The notes: a model not told the origin generated them from the letters alone. Numbered from the stretch's first letter, positions 1-10,632 are shown. The stretch is DNA of 41,221 nt from Methanobacteriota archaeon (GCA_011522915.1 WTIA01000111.1:1-41221), one strand, 5' to 3'. Numbers and translations: made by a program.

Positions 1-2
1 GA

Positions 3-467
3 TTTGCAATATCCACATTATTGCTCAACCTCCTATCTTTGATTCCATTCTTGGTATATTATGAATTAAAGCCAAGCTCTGAGATGCTTCTACTACCAGT
101 TGTAATTTTAGGTATCGCAACTTTTGGGTTAGGACTTTCGATGATAACAAGCATTCTCCACACTAAACTCAGAGACACCGGCCAAATTGTAAATGTCTCC
201 ACAAGAGTTGGTTTCTACTTTACCCCAGTGTTTTACACAATTGATATGATTGCAGATAGCAGAATTCCCGCAGAATATCTATCTGCTTATCTTATTGCTA
301 ACCCAATGGCGGTCTATCTATCAATTTCAAGAACCCTAATCATGGGAACACCACTTGGTATTAGCAATGATTACATCTTAATTGCATTAGTCGAAACCAT
401 AGTGATATTCATTATTGGTTCATACTATTACCAAGCCAAGCAGGACCAGGCGGTGAAATACTTATGA
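3..467 (+). CDS. ABC-2 type polysaccharide/O-antigen export permease, 5'-truncated by window edge
   Basis: Reading frame is open from the window edge; hydrophobic C-terminal half of a permease (NVSTRVGFYFTPVFYTIDMI...NPMAVYLSISRTLIMG) overlapping by 4 bp a Wzt-like ATPase. Confidence 0.85.
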   Translation, partial: FAISTLLLNLLSLIPFLVYYELKPSSEMLLLPVVILGIATFGLGLSMITSILHTKLRDTGQIVNVSTRVGFYFTPVFYTIDMIADSRIPAEYLSAYLIANPMAVYLSISRTLIMGTPLGISNDYILIALVETIVIFIIGSYYYQAKQDQAVKYL

Positions 468-1198
468 CAGCAGATAATTATACTATCAAGGTTAGTGATG
501 CAGTCTTAGATTTTCCGTTTCATAATTCTGGAGTTACAACAATAAAGAAACAATTAATCTCCCTATTCCGAAGCGAGAAAAAGAATTGGTTTCGAGCTCT
601 AAACGGTATAGACTTACAATTACAGCAGGGCGAAGTTGTTGGAATTCTAGGGCCGAACGGTGCTGGAAAAAGCACTCTACTGCGTTTGGTAGGCGGTATC
701 TACAAACCAGACAGAGGTGTAGTTGATACCAAAGGGAGAATAACTCTGCTCGCAGGATATGGATTAGGATTTTCTCCAGGATTATCGGGTCGAGAAAATA
801 TTCATTTTAGTGGTGGATTATTAGGTATGACGACAAACGAATTGGAAGAAATGGAGGATGAAATAATTGAGTTTTCAGAACTTGGCGCATTCATCGATTC
901 TCCATTATGGACCTATTCTTCGGGTATGCGAGCCAGATTAGGATTCAGTATTGCATGTTTTTCAAAACCGGATATTTTATTGCTGGATGAGGTTTTATCA
1001 GTCGGAGATAGCTCGTTCAAGAGAAAGTCAAAAGCCAAAATAAAAGAAATGGTGAATAGTGAAATGACAGTTCTAATCATATCCCATGACCTCAACACAC
1101 TCAGAGACATGTGTGATAGGTTGATTTACATTGAAAATGGCAGAGTTATTGTAGATGATGACGATGAATTAGTTATCAAACTTTATCAGATGGAGTGA
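464..1198 (+). CDS. ABC transporter ATP-binding protein, polysaccharide export (Wzt/TagH-like)
   Basis: Walker A GPNGAGKST, signature YSSGMRARLGFSIA, Walker B ILLLDEVLSVGD. Confidence 0.93.
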   Translation: MTADNYTIKVSDAVLDFPFHNSGVTTIKKQLISLFRSEKKNWFRALNGIDLQLQQGEVVGILGPNGAGKSTLLRLVGGIYKPDRGVVDTKGRITLLAGYGLGFSPGLSGRENIHFSGGLLGMTTNELEEMEDEIIEFSELGAFIDSPLWTYSSGMRARLGFSIACFSKPDILLLDEVLSVGDSSFKRKSKAKIKEMVNSEMTVLIISHDLNTLRDMCDRLIYIENGRVIVDDDDELVIKLYQME

Positions 1199-1202
1199 TA
1201 AT

Positions 1203-3884
1203 TTGAAATCTAATTTTCGAATTAAGGTCGACCACTATCTCCGTAAACGAAGAAAGGGGTTACACAAACTCGATGGTAACCTCAAAAACTACCCATATAT
1301 CATTCATTTAGCAACACAAAGGCCCGTTAACCTAACAAAAATTTCACATGAATTGATTCAACTAAAAAGGAAATTCCATGCATCTTGGGTGCAAGAAGTT
1401 GAGACCCTAATTCAGGAATTGTTGGACAAGAAGAGGTGTATAAGCGATGCTGCAAACATACACGTTTCTCTTGTTAGGGCCTTATCAACGTTAGACATAG
1501 AACAGGCGATTGAAATTGGGCTAAGATATGTCCATGACACAAGGGACGAGAGAACCATGAAAACAACAGTCAATCTTTTGCTATCTATGAGAAAAAATCA
1601 ACAAGCATGGGATTTACTTCAATCATTTAATGACTCAAAGTGGTCCATGGATAAGCGAGAACAAATTATCAGGAAGGATGGATTGTCAGATGATTATGAA
1701 AGAAACTACCTCGAGCTAATCGGTAGGAACGAACTTGAAATTGATCATAAACCGTCAGTGATTATCTATGGAGATTTAGATACCAACATTATTGATGGCT
1801 CCTCGGTGTGGCTTATGTCACTATGTGAAGCATTTTCTCAAACTGATGTTTCCGTACACCTATTACTCAAATCTGATATTACTCGTGAAATTTTGTTAAA
1901 ACCACTAATCGAATGCCCGGATATCAAAATTATTGAGCCGAAGCATTTCGGAATTAAAGAAGGAAAAATTAGTGCAGAAGATGCAATAAACTTGATTGAG
2001 ATATTGGATGGAATATATGGGGGATACAAATCAATAATTTTGAGAGGGTTAGAAGTATCGTCTTTTTCTTTGGGCAAAAAGAGTCTTTGGCAAAGAGTCT
2101 ATCCATATCTTACAGATTACTATTTTATCGATACAGATGGAACGCGTAAGAACAAACCAAATACTGAAACTCTGATTCCAGATTTAGAGAAATTCGTTGG
2201 AGGATTTTTCGTTCAAACCCAGCAGATTAAGGAGGACCTTTCCTCTCAATTCGGGGTTTCAGATGAAAAAATGACATTGCTTCCGCCAATGATTCCAGAC
2301 ACTGAAGATGTTCAATTCGAGAGAAAGATGATCGACAAATTGAAAATTGGTTACAGTGGGAAAATAGCACCGCTCTGGGGAATTACTGAATTGATTAAGT
2401 CAACGGAAGGAAATTCTGAAGTCGAAATCCACATTATCGGAGATAAAATTCACAAAAGCACACCAGAGCATCCTAATTTTTATGCTGAAATCCTGTCATT
2501 GCTCGAAGATAGTTCTCATGTGACTTGGCATGGAGGAATGGAGCGTGCTGAGGCACTAGAATTGATGAGTAAAATGGATGTAGCATGGTGTTATCGCTCT
2601 CCATTATTAGAATCAAACACTCTTGAAATGTCGACTAAGTTGATTGAAAATACTCGTCAAGGCATCCCATCAATTGTAACTCGTAATGAATTAAACGTTG
2701 AATTATTTGGAGATGATTATCCATTATTTGTGGCGGGTGCTAAGGAAATTAACCCATTGTTGAACAGACTCATTCCAATAATCGAAGAGATTGATTTTGA
2801 AAGTCATTCACTTCAGGTAAAGAAGCACGAAATATCAAGTTCAAGAATAGAAATTATTGAACCATTTATTCAATCACTTTACGACAAACACTCAAATGAA
2901 TACAAGAGAATAATATTGAATGGACATGATTTGAAGTTCATAGGGGAGTTTGAATCTTATTTGAAAATTAAAGGGCATTATGTTCGAAGAGATAGGTGGG
3001 GTTGGGGCGAGCCACTTGATATTGAGAGGTCAAGGTCGTTGTTGAAGTGGGCTGAGGTTATATTCAGTGAATGGGGTTTAGCAAATTCAGTTTGGTATTC
3101 AAACAATATTTCTCAAGAGCAAAAACACATTGTAAGGGTTCATTTGCAAGAAGTTAATGAGAGAGCAAGGATATTCCCAGTGAATGTGGATACTGACGGT
3201 GTAGACAAATTTATTTTTGTAGCAGAACATGTGCGTGAAGAAGCGATTGAATTGTTTAATTGGGATAGAGAATTAACCATCGTGATTCCCAACTATGTTG
3301 ATGTAGACCGTTTAAACCAAGATAAACTTCCAACTGCAAACAAAACCATCGGGATAATTGGAATTGTGCCACAGAGAAAGAGATTAGACAGGGCTCTCAA
3401 CTTAATTAATAGATTAGCAGAATTAGATTCAAGTTGGAAATTAATAATCAAGGGTAAAGATCCGAGAAATATTGAATTCATGAAGGCACCAAATCGGGCA
3501 AAAGAAATGGAATACTATTCCTCACAATTCGAAAGGATAGACAAAGAACATCTGTTGAAATTATCAGTTTCATGGGATGAATTTTCAATTTCGTTGTCTT
3601 CCTGGTACAGAAAGATCGGATATGTTCTTTCTCCAAGTGATTTCGAATCATTCCATTATTCGATTGCTGATGGGGTAGCCAGTGGTGCAGTTCCGATAAT
3701 TTGGCCGTGGGATGGTGCGAAAGAAATCTATACCGAGGATTGGGTGATTGATAATACTGGAGAGGCTCTGTCTAAAATTTTGTCAACAAATCTTGGTGAC
3801 CAAGAACGGTCGAATCGAGAGTTGATTGAGCAAAAATATGGATTAGAAGTCATCTTTTCAAAACTAGAGAATGAGATGTGGTAA
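1203..3884 (+). CDS. Large protein with two glycosyltransferase (GT4/GT-B-like) regions
   Basis: 893 aa, TTG start. Two GT-B-like C-terminal segments: KLKIGYSGKIAPLWGITELIKS...HGGMERAEALELMSKMDVAW and KTIGIIGIVPQRKRLDRALNLI...YVLSPSDFESFHYSIADGVASGAVPIIWPW. Confidence 0.8.
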   Translation: MKSNFRIKVDHYLRKRRKGLHKLDGNLKNYPYIIHLATQRPVNLTKISHELIQLKRKFHASWVQEVETLIQELLDKKRCISDAANIHVSLVRALSTLDIEQAIEIGLRYVHDTRDERTMKTTVNLLLSMRKNQQAWDLLQSFNDSKWSMDKREQIIRKDGLSDDYERNYLELIGRNELEIDHKPSVIIYGDLDTNIIDGSSVWLMSLCEAFSQTDVSVHLLLKSDITREILLKPLIECPDIKIIEPKHFGIKEGKISAEDAINLIEILDGIYGGYKSIILRGLEVSSFSLGKKSLWQRVYPYLTDYYFIDTDGTRKNKPNTETLIPDLEKFVGGFFVQTQQIKEDLSSQFGVSDEKMTLLPPMIPDTEDVQFERKMIDKLKIGYSGKIAPLWGITELIKSTEGNSEVEIHIIGDKIHKSTPEHPNFYAEILSLLEDSSHVTWHGGMERAEALELMSKMDVAWCYRSPLLESNTLEMSTKLIENTRQGIPSIVTRNELNVELFGDDYPLFVAGAKEINPLLNRLIPIIEEIDFESHSLQVKKHEISSSRIEIIEPFIQSLYDKHSNEYKRIILNGHDLKFIGEFESYLKIKGHYVRRDRWGWGEPLDIERSRSLLKWAEVIFSEWGLANSVWYSNNISQEQKHIVRVHLQEVNERARIFPVNVDTDGVDKFIFVAEHVREEAIELFNWDRELTIVIPNYVDVDRLNQDKLPTANKTIGIIGIVPQRKRLDRALNLINRLAELDSSWKLIIKGKDPRNIEFMKAPNRAKEMEYYSSQFERIDKEHLLKLSVSWDEFSISLSSWYRKIGYVLSPSDFESFHYSIADGVASGAVPIIWPWDGAKEIYTEDWVIDNTGEALSKILSTNLGDQERSNRELIEQKYGLEVIFSKLENEMW

Positions 3885-3888
3885 CAAC

Positions 3889-4983
3889 ATGAATCCAATT
3901 ATTTTAGTTGTAGGGGCTCGTCCAAATTTCATGAAAATCGCTCCAATTCAAAAAGAGTTAGATTCGCGAGGAATCCCTAACATTCTTCTCCATACAGGGC
4001 AACACTATGACGACAATATGTCAAAGGTCTTCTTCGATGACCTGAAGATGAAAAAGCCCGACATATATCTGGGGATTGGTAGTGGGAGTCACGCAACTCA
4101 GACCGCTAAAGTGATGGTTGAATTTGAACAGGTTTGCTTGGAGTATAATCCATCAATGGTTGTTGTGGTAGGAGATGTGAACTCAACTCTTGCCTGCTCT
4201 TTGGTGAGCGCGAAATTGAATATCAAATGCGCTCACGTCGAAGCCGGGCTACGTTCTTTCGATAGAGAAATGCCAGAGGAAATAAACAGGATTGTGACCG
4301 ATTCAATTTGCGAAATCCTGCTGACACCATCAGATGATGGTGATGAAAACTTACTGAGTGAAGGTGTAGATCAATCCAAGATTCACATGGTTGGAAATGT
4401 AATGATTGACAGCTTGCTTTCAAATTTAGATGTGGCAAAAAACCTTGATGTTCTATCCCGATATGAAATTTCTAAAGATTATGTTCTAGTAACTCTACAT
4501 AGGCCTTCTAATGTTGATGATAAATCAGTATTTACAGACATAATATCAGCTATTGAAGAAATATCGGGGGATGTTGAATTTGTATTTCCTATGCATCCAA
4601 GAACAAAAAAAATGGCCGAGAATTTCGGGTTATACAGTCGAATCGAATCCATACCTGGAATGAAGATAACTCCACCAGCAGGCTATCTTGATTTTATTTC
4701 TTTGATGTCAAAGTCAAAGCTTGTTCTAACCGATTCAGGAGGATTGCAAGAAGAGACTACTGCTCTTGGCATTCCTTGTCTAACCATTCGTGAAAATACT
4801 GAAAGGCCGGTAACAATTACACAAGGAACAAATCAACTTGTAGGCACTGACAAGGACAAAATTATCTCGGCTGGATTAGAAGCATTGCAAGGAAATGGCA
4901 AATCTGGGATAATTCCAAAATATTGGGATGGAAAGACATCATCAAGAATTGTTGACGTATTATTACAGAGTATCGAACAATAG
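3889..4983 (+). CDS. wecB: UDP-N-acetylglucosamine 2-epimerase (non-hydrolysing)
   Basis: MNPIILVVGARPNFMKIAPI...LLHTGQHYDDNMS...HVEAGLRSFDREMPEEINRIVTD...LTDSGGLQEETTALGIPCLTIRENTERP. Start moved from ORF 3871 to the ATG preceding the conserved N-terminus. Confidence 0.95.
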   Translation: MNPIILVVGARPNFMKIAPIQKELDSRGIPNILLHTGQHYDDNMSKVFFDDLKMKKPDIYLGIGSGSHATQTAKVMVEFEQVCLEYNPSMVVVVGDVNSTLACSLVSAKLNIKCAHVEAGLRSFDREMPEEINRIVTDSICEILLTPSDDGDENLLSEGVDQSKIHMVGNVMIDSLLSNLDVAKNLDVLSRYEISKDYVLVTLHRPSNVDDKSVFTDIISAIEEISGDVEFVFPMHPRTKKMAENFGLYSRIESIPGMKITPPAGYLDFISLMSKSKLVLTDSGGLQEETTALGIPCLTIRENTERPVTITQGTNQLVGTDKDKIISAGLEALQGNGKSGIIPKYWDGKTSSRIVDVLLQSIEQ

Positions 4984-4985
4984 GA

Positions 4986-6362
4986 GTGGGTCGCATACGA
5001 GTCTTACACGTATTGGCAAACAGCCACCCCGATACTAATGGATATGCAATTAGGTCTCACATGATTTTGAAGTATCAAATGCAGTTAGATGGTATTGAGG
5101 TTCACGCGATAACCTCGCCATTCTATCCAAAAAGGGAATTGATGCAGGAAGAAATTGTTCATGACTCTATACGTTACTTTAGGTGCAAACATCCATCTTT
5201 CATATCTGGAAAATTACCATTGAGTCAAAAAATTATTCGAAAATTTACAAAGCTAGATTCCAAGAAAATGGAAGCAGAGGAAAAACAGAAAACGTTTCTT
5301 AAAAAAATGTATGATTTTGTATACTTCGGCTTTTTCAAACTAGGTAGGCTGGTAAAAAAACCATTCAGAATCCCTTACAGGGTTTGGGAGGAAAGAGTTT
5401 TGATGAAGCATTTTCAATCTCAAATTTCTAATTATGTACAAGAAAATGGGATTGATGTTATCCATGCGCATACCCCTTACCGTGTTGGAATACCATCAAT
5501 GAATGTAGCCAAGAAACTGGGAAAGAAATTTGTTTACGAAATGAGAGGTATGTGGGAAGAAACCGCAGTGGCTAATGGGCGATGGAAAAGAAACGGGCTT
5601 GCATATTCAAGGTTCAGAAGATTGGAAAATAAGGTCTTAAGGTCAGCCGATTCCATTGTTGCGATTTCAAATGAATTGAAACAAGATTTGCTGGTGCGCG
5701 GGATTCCAGAAAACAGGATTACAATCGTTCCCAATGGAATAGAGCAGGGCAACTCAAATATCGAGTCTTCTAAATTCGAATCAATAAAGTATGAATTAGA
5801 CAAATTAGATGGTGAAATCACTGTGGGTTACATTGGCTCTCTACGAGAGTTAGAAGGAGTTGATATGACCGTAGATGCGGTTTCTGAATTGGTTAAGAAA
5901 GGTCATAATGTGAAATTCTTTTGTTTAACCGGATCTAATGGACAAAATGAATTGAGAGATCGTTCAAATAATCTAGGATTGGAAGACAGGACATTAATTA
6001 CTGGCCCAGTGCCACATCTAGAGGTGAAACAATATTATGATTTGATAGACATATTTGTTGTTAGCCGTCCGGATTATCCTGTTACTAGAACGGTAACTCC
6101 CTTGAAACCATTTGAAGCAATGGCTCAATCTTTACCAGTAATTGTGACCAATCTACCAGCATTATCTGAAATCGTAGAAAATTTGGTAACAGGAATCGTT
6201 ACAGAGAGCAACGAATTATCATCGCTAGTCAAAGCAATTGAAGAATTAATCCAAAATTCAACTCTTAGAGAAAAATTAGGAAAACATGCAAAGATTTGGG
6301 TTGAAAAAGAACGCTCATGGGATAATTTAGTTCAGCGGTATACGTCAGTATACACTGAATGA
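4986..6362 (+). CDS. Glycosyltransferase family 4
   Basis: GT-B architecture: DVIHAHTPYRVGIPS, VAISNELKQDLLVRGIPENRITIVPNGIE, VTPLKPFEAMAQSLPVIVTNLPALSEIV. Confidence 0.9.
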   Translation: MGRIRVLHVLANSHPDTNGYAIRSHMILKYQMQLDGIEVHAITSPFYPKRELMQEEIVHDSIRYFRCKHPSFISGKLPLSQKIIRKFTKLDSKKMEAEEKQKTFLKKMYDFVYFGFFKLGRLVKKPFRIPYRVWEERVLMKHFQSQISNYVQENGIDVIHAHTPYRVGIPSMNVAKKLGKKFVYEMRGMWEETAVANGRWKRNGLAYSRFRRLENKVLRSADSIVAISNELKQDLLVRGIPENRITIVPNGIEQGNSNIESSKFESIKYELDKLDGEITVGYIGSLRELEGVDMTVDAVSELVKKGHNVKFFCLTGSNGQNELRDRSNNLGLEDRTLITGPVPHLEVKQYYDLIDIFVVSRPDYPVTRTVTPLKPFEAMAQSLPVIVTNLPALSEIVENLVTGIVTESNELSSLVKAIEELIQNSTLREKLGKHAKIWVEKERSWDNLVQRYTSVYTE

Positions 6363-6363
6363 A

Positions 6364-7710
6364 TCAAGGTCGTCCAACAGCGTGAACTTGCCATCCAGAG
6401 TTCTCTAGAGAGTTCAAATCAAGAACACGACGTCCATCGTATAGGATTGGATTTCGCATTCTAGATGCCAACCCTGCCCAATCAATCTCCTGGCATGCCT
6501 TGTGTGCAGTAATGAGAACCGCCATGTCATATCCTTCGGCAGAGTCAATGTCGCTGACAACCTCGACGCCTTCAGGGAAATCTTCTGCATTGAGGTGAGG
6601 ATCGTATGCTGCAACTGCAATATCCTTGGATTGTAGTGCATCAGTCAAAGGTTCTGCAGGAGTTTCCCTAGGGTCTCCAACTTCTGCCTTGTATGACCAA
6701 CCTAGAAGCAGAACCTTGCCTTCACCTGCTGGTACGCCAGCCTTGTAGAGCAATTCATTGAGAACGCCTGCAACATGGATTGGCATGGTTCGATTTACCG
6801 CACGAGCCGCTGTGATTAGTTCAGCAGGAACACCAACATCAGCAGCCCTTTGCATCATGTAGTATGGGTCAACAGGGATACAGTGGCCTCCTACTCCTAC
6901 ACCTGGAGTATATCGGTGGAAGTTCCACTTAGTCGCTGCAGCTGAAAGAACATCTTCGACATCAACGTCTAGTTCAGGGAAAATACGTGCTAGTTCGTTA
7001 ACAAGTGCGATATTGATGTCGCGCTGAACATTCTCGATTACTTTAGCAGCCTCAGCAACTTCCAATTTTCCAACATACCGCACGTCTTCTGATGTAAGAC
7101 GACTATACAATCCGACAAGGCCCTCTCCCACGTCCGGGTTTGAACAACCTATGACTCTAGCAACCTGCCTTACGCCATGGGCAGGGTCTCCTGGGTTGAA
7201 TCTCTCAGGGCAATAAGCAATTTCCACATCGACTCCAATCTCCAAACCAAGGTCTTCCAATTCTGGCAACCAAGTTTGTGCAGTTACGCCAGGGTAGACA
7301 GTAGACTCGAGCACAACAATCGTTCGAGAACCTCTGTTCAGTGATTCAAATACAGCACGTCCTGCTTTCTGAACATAGCTCAAGTCCGGCTTGAGGTCTT
7401 CAGTTACGGGAGTAGGAACAGTGACTAGGAGAACATCACAATGAGGGACTGCCTCACTTGTGGAAGTGGTGATATTCCATCTCTCGCTTCCTGGTGCAGG
7501 AATGATGTCGTCAACATCAGGGTCACCTGTTGGGTTTTCACCGCGCTTAACCATGTCAACAGTTCTTTGAGAAATATCGACCCCCCAGACATTGAATCCG
7601 GAATCATGGAAACCAATTGCAGTAGGCAATCCGACATAGCCTAGGCCAATGATTCCCACAGTCAAGTCGCCTTTAGCAGCTTGATTAGCGAACTCAGGAG
7701 TCCAGCCCAT
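6364..7710 (-). CDS. wecC: Nucleotide-sugar dehydrogenase (UDP-N-acetyl-D-mannosaminuronate dehydrogenase type)
   Basis: VGIIGLGYVGLPTAIGF Rossmann motif; YCPERFNPG; GVGVGGHCIPVDPYY catalytic-Cys motif; LGWSYKAEVGDPRETPA. Assigned WecC-like from motifs and the nearby WecB. Confidence 0.88.
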   Translation of the reverse strand: MGWTPEFANQAAKGDLTVGIIGLGYVGLPTAIGFHDSGFNVWGVDISQRTVDMVKRGENPTGDPDVDDIIPAPGSERWNITTSTSEAVPHCDVLLVTVPTPVTEDLKPDLSYVQKAGRAVFESLNRGSRTIVVLESTVYPGVTAQTWLPELEDLGLEIGVDVEIAYCPERFNPGDPAHGVRQVARVIGCSNPDVGEGLVGLYSRLTSEDVRYVGKLEVAEAAKVIENVQRDINIALVNELARIFPELDVDVEDVLSAAATKWNFHRYTPGVGVGGHCIPVDPYYMMQRAADVGVPAELITAARAVNRTMPIHVAGVLNELLYKAGVPAGEGKVLLLGWSYKAEVGDPRETPAEPLTDALQSKDIAVAAYDPHLNAEDFPEGVEVVSDIDSAEGYDMAVLITAHKACQEIDWAGLASRMRNPILYDGRRVLDLNSLENSGWQVHAVGRP

Positions 7711-7795
7711 GAAAGTAAGTGCGAGGGCTTCTGTTCTTCAATACAGTGGCTTAAACAAGCGAAGGTATGTTCACCCCCTTCGTTAACGACTGCCC

Positions 7796-8650
7796 ATGCC
7801 GAGCGTGCTAGTTACCGGAGGTAGCGGTTTCATCGGCACCCATCTATGCCGTCATTTGCAAGGCTTAGGCCATCATGTGATTTCTTTGGATATTATGCAC
7901 ACTGATAGCCACCCATGGGAATGCATCACTGCAGACATTCGTGACAGTTTGCATCTTGATGGAATTGATTACATCGTTCATTTAGCAGCACAAATTTCAG
8001 TTCCCCAATCGATAGATAATCCCGATGAGACGCTTTCAATCAATGTTGATGGAACTAAATCGATTATTTCAGCAGCCGAAACATCTGAAGTCAAGAAGAT
8101 TATCTTCGCATCTAGTGCTGCAATTTACGGCGACTGCGAGGACATTCCAATTGGTGAAGATGCTCCAATGATGCCTCAATCACCTTATGCGGTCTCAAAA
8201 ATCGTTGGAGAAGAGTTACTTCGAAGATCTGAGATTGAGACATGTTCGCTGCGCTTCTTCAATGTCTATGGGCCAGGCCAATCCTCAGAAGGCGGGTATG
8301 CAGCGGTTATACCTGCATTCAAGAAGGCGATTTCTCTAGGTAAAGAATGCACCATATTTGGCGATGGTACTCAAGTCAGAGATTTCGTCCACGTATCTGA
8401 TTTAGTGCGAATCATTGGGTTGTGCCTTGAAACTGGAGATTTGCCTAAAGAGATGAATGTTGCATCCGGTATTGCGACTTCACTTTTGGACTTAATCGGG
8501 AATCTCAATGAGTTGAATCCTCAAATGAGTCCTCCAGTGTTTGCAGAAGAAAGAGCAGGAGATATTCACACATCAGTAGCAGACATTTCCCTATTGCTAA
8601 GCACTTTACCGGTAGGAGAAATGATTACGCTAAAGGAGGGCCTTTCGTGA
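7796..8650 (+). CDS. NAD-dependent epimerase/dehydratase (UDP-glucose 4-epimerase-like)
   Basis: VTGGSGFIGTHLCRHL; SSAAIYGD; YAVSKIVGEELL (YxxxK); RFFNVYGPGQ. Confidence 0.92.
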   Translation: MPSVLVTGGSGFIGTHLCRHLQGLGHHVISLDIMHTDSHPWECITADIRDSLHLDGIDYIVHLAAQISVPQSIDNPDETLSINVDGTKSIISAAETSEVKKIIFASSAAIYGDCEDIPIGEDAPMMPQSPYAVSKIVGEELLRRSEIETCSLRFFNVYGPGQSSEGGYAAVIPAFKKAISLGKECTIFGDGTQVRDFVHVSDLVRIIGLCLETGDLPKEMNVASGIATSLLDLIGNLNELNPQMSPPVFAEERAGDIHTSVADISLLLSTLPVGEMITLKEGLS

Positions 8651-9690
8651 ATATTGTTTGGCTCTCCTCTAGGGTTTTAGGTAGTGATTTGTGTTCAACA
8701 ACTCAAATTCACCTTGCTAATGGATTGGTTGCCAAAGGGCATTCTGTTGATTTTTTTTCACCAGGCAATTCAGTAGCAAACGGATTCAAACATCATCCCA
8801 TTCAGCGCAGTAGTCGTAGAGGATTCCAAGCTAGAAGTGTAGTCAAAAAATTGCACGAACATCTTGGGGATATTAATTCTGCAGATGTAGTTTTAATTGA
8901 CTGGCCAGTATTCTCTATTGCGAAAAAGATTAACCCACCAGTGGTACTAATCGACAGAGGTCCCCCTGCGGATAATGGAATCTTAGCAATGTTGCAATGG
9001 CGCCCATGGCGTAAAGCATGGTCAAAGGCAAACAAAGGTACAACGGTTTCTGGCGCACATAGTCAATTCGTCACTAACAAAACCAAGTTCACAGGTAAGT
9101 CGATACAAGTTATCCCTGCAGGAGTTGACCTTGAGTTATTCCAACCATCGCTAAAAGAAGGACAAATTAAACTGGCGTATCATGGAAGAGTAGACGTACA
9201 TCGAGGTGTAATGTCTCTTCCAATGGTTTTAGCAGGACTGCACTCGCAAGGAGTTGACGCAACTTTACACATTCACGGCACCGGAGATGCATTAGGTCGC
9301 CTACAAAGTATCGATATGGAAGGCCTAGAAGTGACACAGGCCCTTCCGCAAAAGGAGTTAACAGCAAAACTTGCTACCTATGATATTGGCTTATTGCCGA
9401 TGCCAGACCACAAAGTATGGGGCCTAGCAAGTCCATTGAAGCGCTCAGAATACCTTGCCGGTGGAATGGTAATTTGTGGAATCGACCATACAGGTCACCG
9501 TATTGAGGATTCAGGGGATTGGTTGCAACTATTCACACAAAAGGATTTCATCACCAGTACAGTTACTTGGATCAAATCACTGGACAGAGAAACGCTTTCT
9601 CAATTACAAAACGAATCTCGTAAATACGCAGAAGATACTCTATCATGGTCTCATTCAATAGATGCTCTGGAATCGATAATCCTGTCATAG
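8647..9690 (+). CDS. Glycosyltransferase (GT4-like)
   Basis: VIPAGVDLELFQPSLKEGQIKLAYHGRVDVHRGV...YDIGLLPMPDHKVWGLASPLKRSEYLAGG; 4-bp overlap with the upstream epimerase. Confidence 0.85.
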   Translation: MNIVWLSSRVLGSDLCSTTQIHLANGLVAKGHSVDFFSPGNSVANGFKHHPIQRSSRRGFQARSVVKKLHEHLGDINSADVVLIDWPVFSIAKKINPPVVLIDRGPPADNGILAMLQWRPWRKAWSKANKGTTVSGAHSQFVTNKTKFTGKSIQVIPAGVDLELFQPSLKEGQIKLAYHGRVDVHRGVMSLPMVLAGLHSQGVDATLHIHGTGDALGRLQSIDMEGLEVTQALPQKELTAKLATYDIGLLPMPDHKVWGLASPLKRSEYLAGGMVICGIDHTGHRIEDSGDWLQLFTQKDFITSTVTWIKSLDRETLSQLQNESRKYAEDTLSWSHSIDALESIILS

Positions 9691-10544
9691 ATTTCTCCCC
9701 ATTGCTTGCTTACAATTTCGACATGATGCTTAGCGACCGCTTCTTCAAGGCCTTCGGTAATCGGGTTTGCTATTGCATCCCTCCACCCACCTTCATCGCC
9801 CAAGTCGACGACCCTAACGCAATCAGGCAGGTCTGGAATATTATTTGATGCAACCACTGGACAACCAACTGAAAGTGCTTCCAAGATAACCATTGGTTGT
9901 CCTTCATACTTTGATGGAACAATCAGACATCCAGCAGTGTGCAATAAATTCCACTTCTCTTCTTCACTCACCCATCCAAGGGCAGTAACTCCTTCTGGAG
10001 CGGTTTCCACGCCTGTTACTCGCAGGTCTTCTAGCCCTAGTGAATAGGCAAACGCATGGCCCTTAACAGGGTCATTACGTCCCATTAAAAGGGTAAAATT
10101 ACCTCTTTGCAAACCCGAAATGAATCTCGGATTAACAGGATTAGGAACCGAAATAGAATCGCCAATGAGCGGTTTCAGTTTCTCGGACCACGAAGGCGAG
10201 AGGCAAACGACTTGGTAATCATCTAGGTCAGATTTTGTATCGATGTCAAATTTTCCTGAATGGATATGAAAAATGACTGGAGCGTTTGCGATTTTTGCAA
10301 TAGACAATTTTCTTTTGTATGACCAGTCAGATGCACTGTGTATATGGATTAAGTCGAAGTTGCCATTCTTGATTTCATTCTTGGCGATACGCCATCTTCG
10401 CAGTTTCTGTAATTTACCTCGCCTTGAAAATGTGTTACAAGAAGAAGCCCTCCATCCTTCAGGAGGGTTTGCAGCGAGGGTTTCGATAACCGAAGCCATA
10501 CCACCTGGTGCCATAAGGGGACCCACGTGAACAACCCTGCGCAT
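9651..10544 (-). CDS. Glycosyltransferase family 4
   Basis: MRRVVHVGPLMAPGGMASVIETLA; IVPSKYEGQPMVILEALSVGCPVVASN. ORF extends to 10631, but MRRVVHVG is the likely start. Confidence 0.88.
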   Translation of the reverse strand: MRRVVHVGPLMAPGGMASVIETLAANPPEGWRASSCNTFSRRGKLQKLRRWRIAKNEIKNGNFDLIHIHSASDWSYKRKLSIAKIANAPVIFHIHSGKFDIDTKSDLDDYQVVCLSPSWSEKLKPLIGDSISVPNPVNPRFISGLQRGNFTLLMGRNDPVKGHAFAYSLGLEDLRVTGVETAPEGVTALGWVSEEEKWNLLHTAGCLIVPSKYEGQPMVILEALSVGCPVVASNNIPDLPDCVRVVDLGDEGGWRDAIANPITEGLEEAVAKHHVEIVSKQWGEIYDRIIDSRASIE

Positions 10545-10632
10545 ATGGACTGCTCTAAACTCCCCAGCAATAGCATTGATGCATGATTCTACAAGGGTTT
10601 TGTTGAAGTGTAAATCATACAGTGGCTGCAAT

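Noticed and set aside
7741-10627. Shared 11-mer ATACAGTGGCT in two divergent intergenic regions (7741-7751 and 10617-10627)
   Set aside because: Only two copies, at different distances from start codons; compatible with chance or a shared weak site, no further support.
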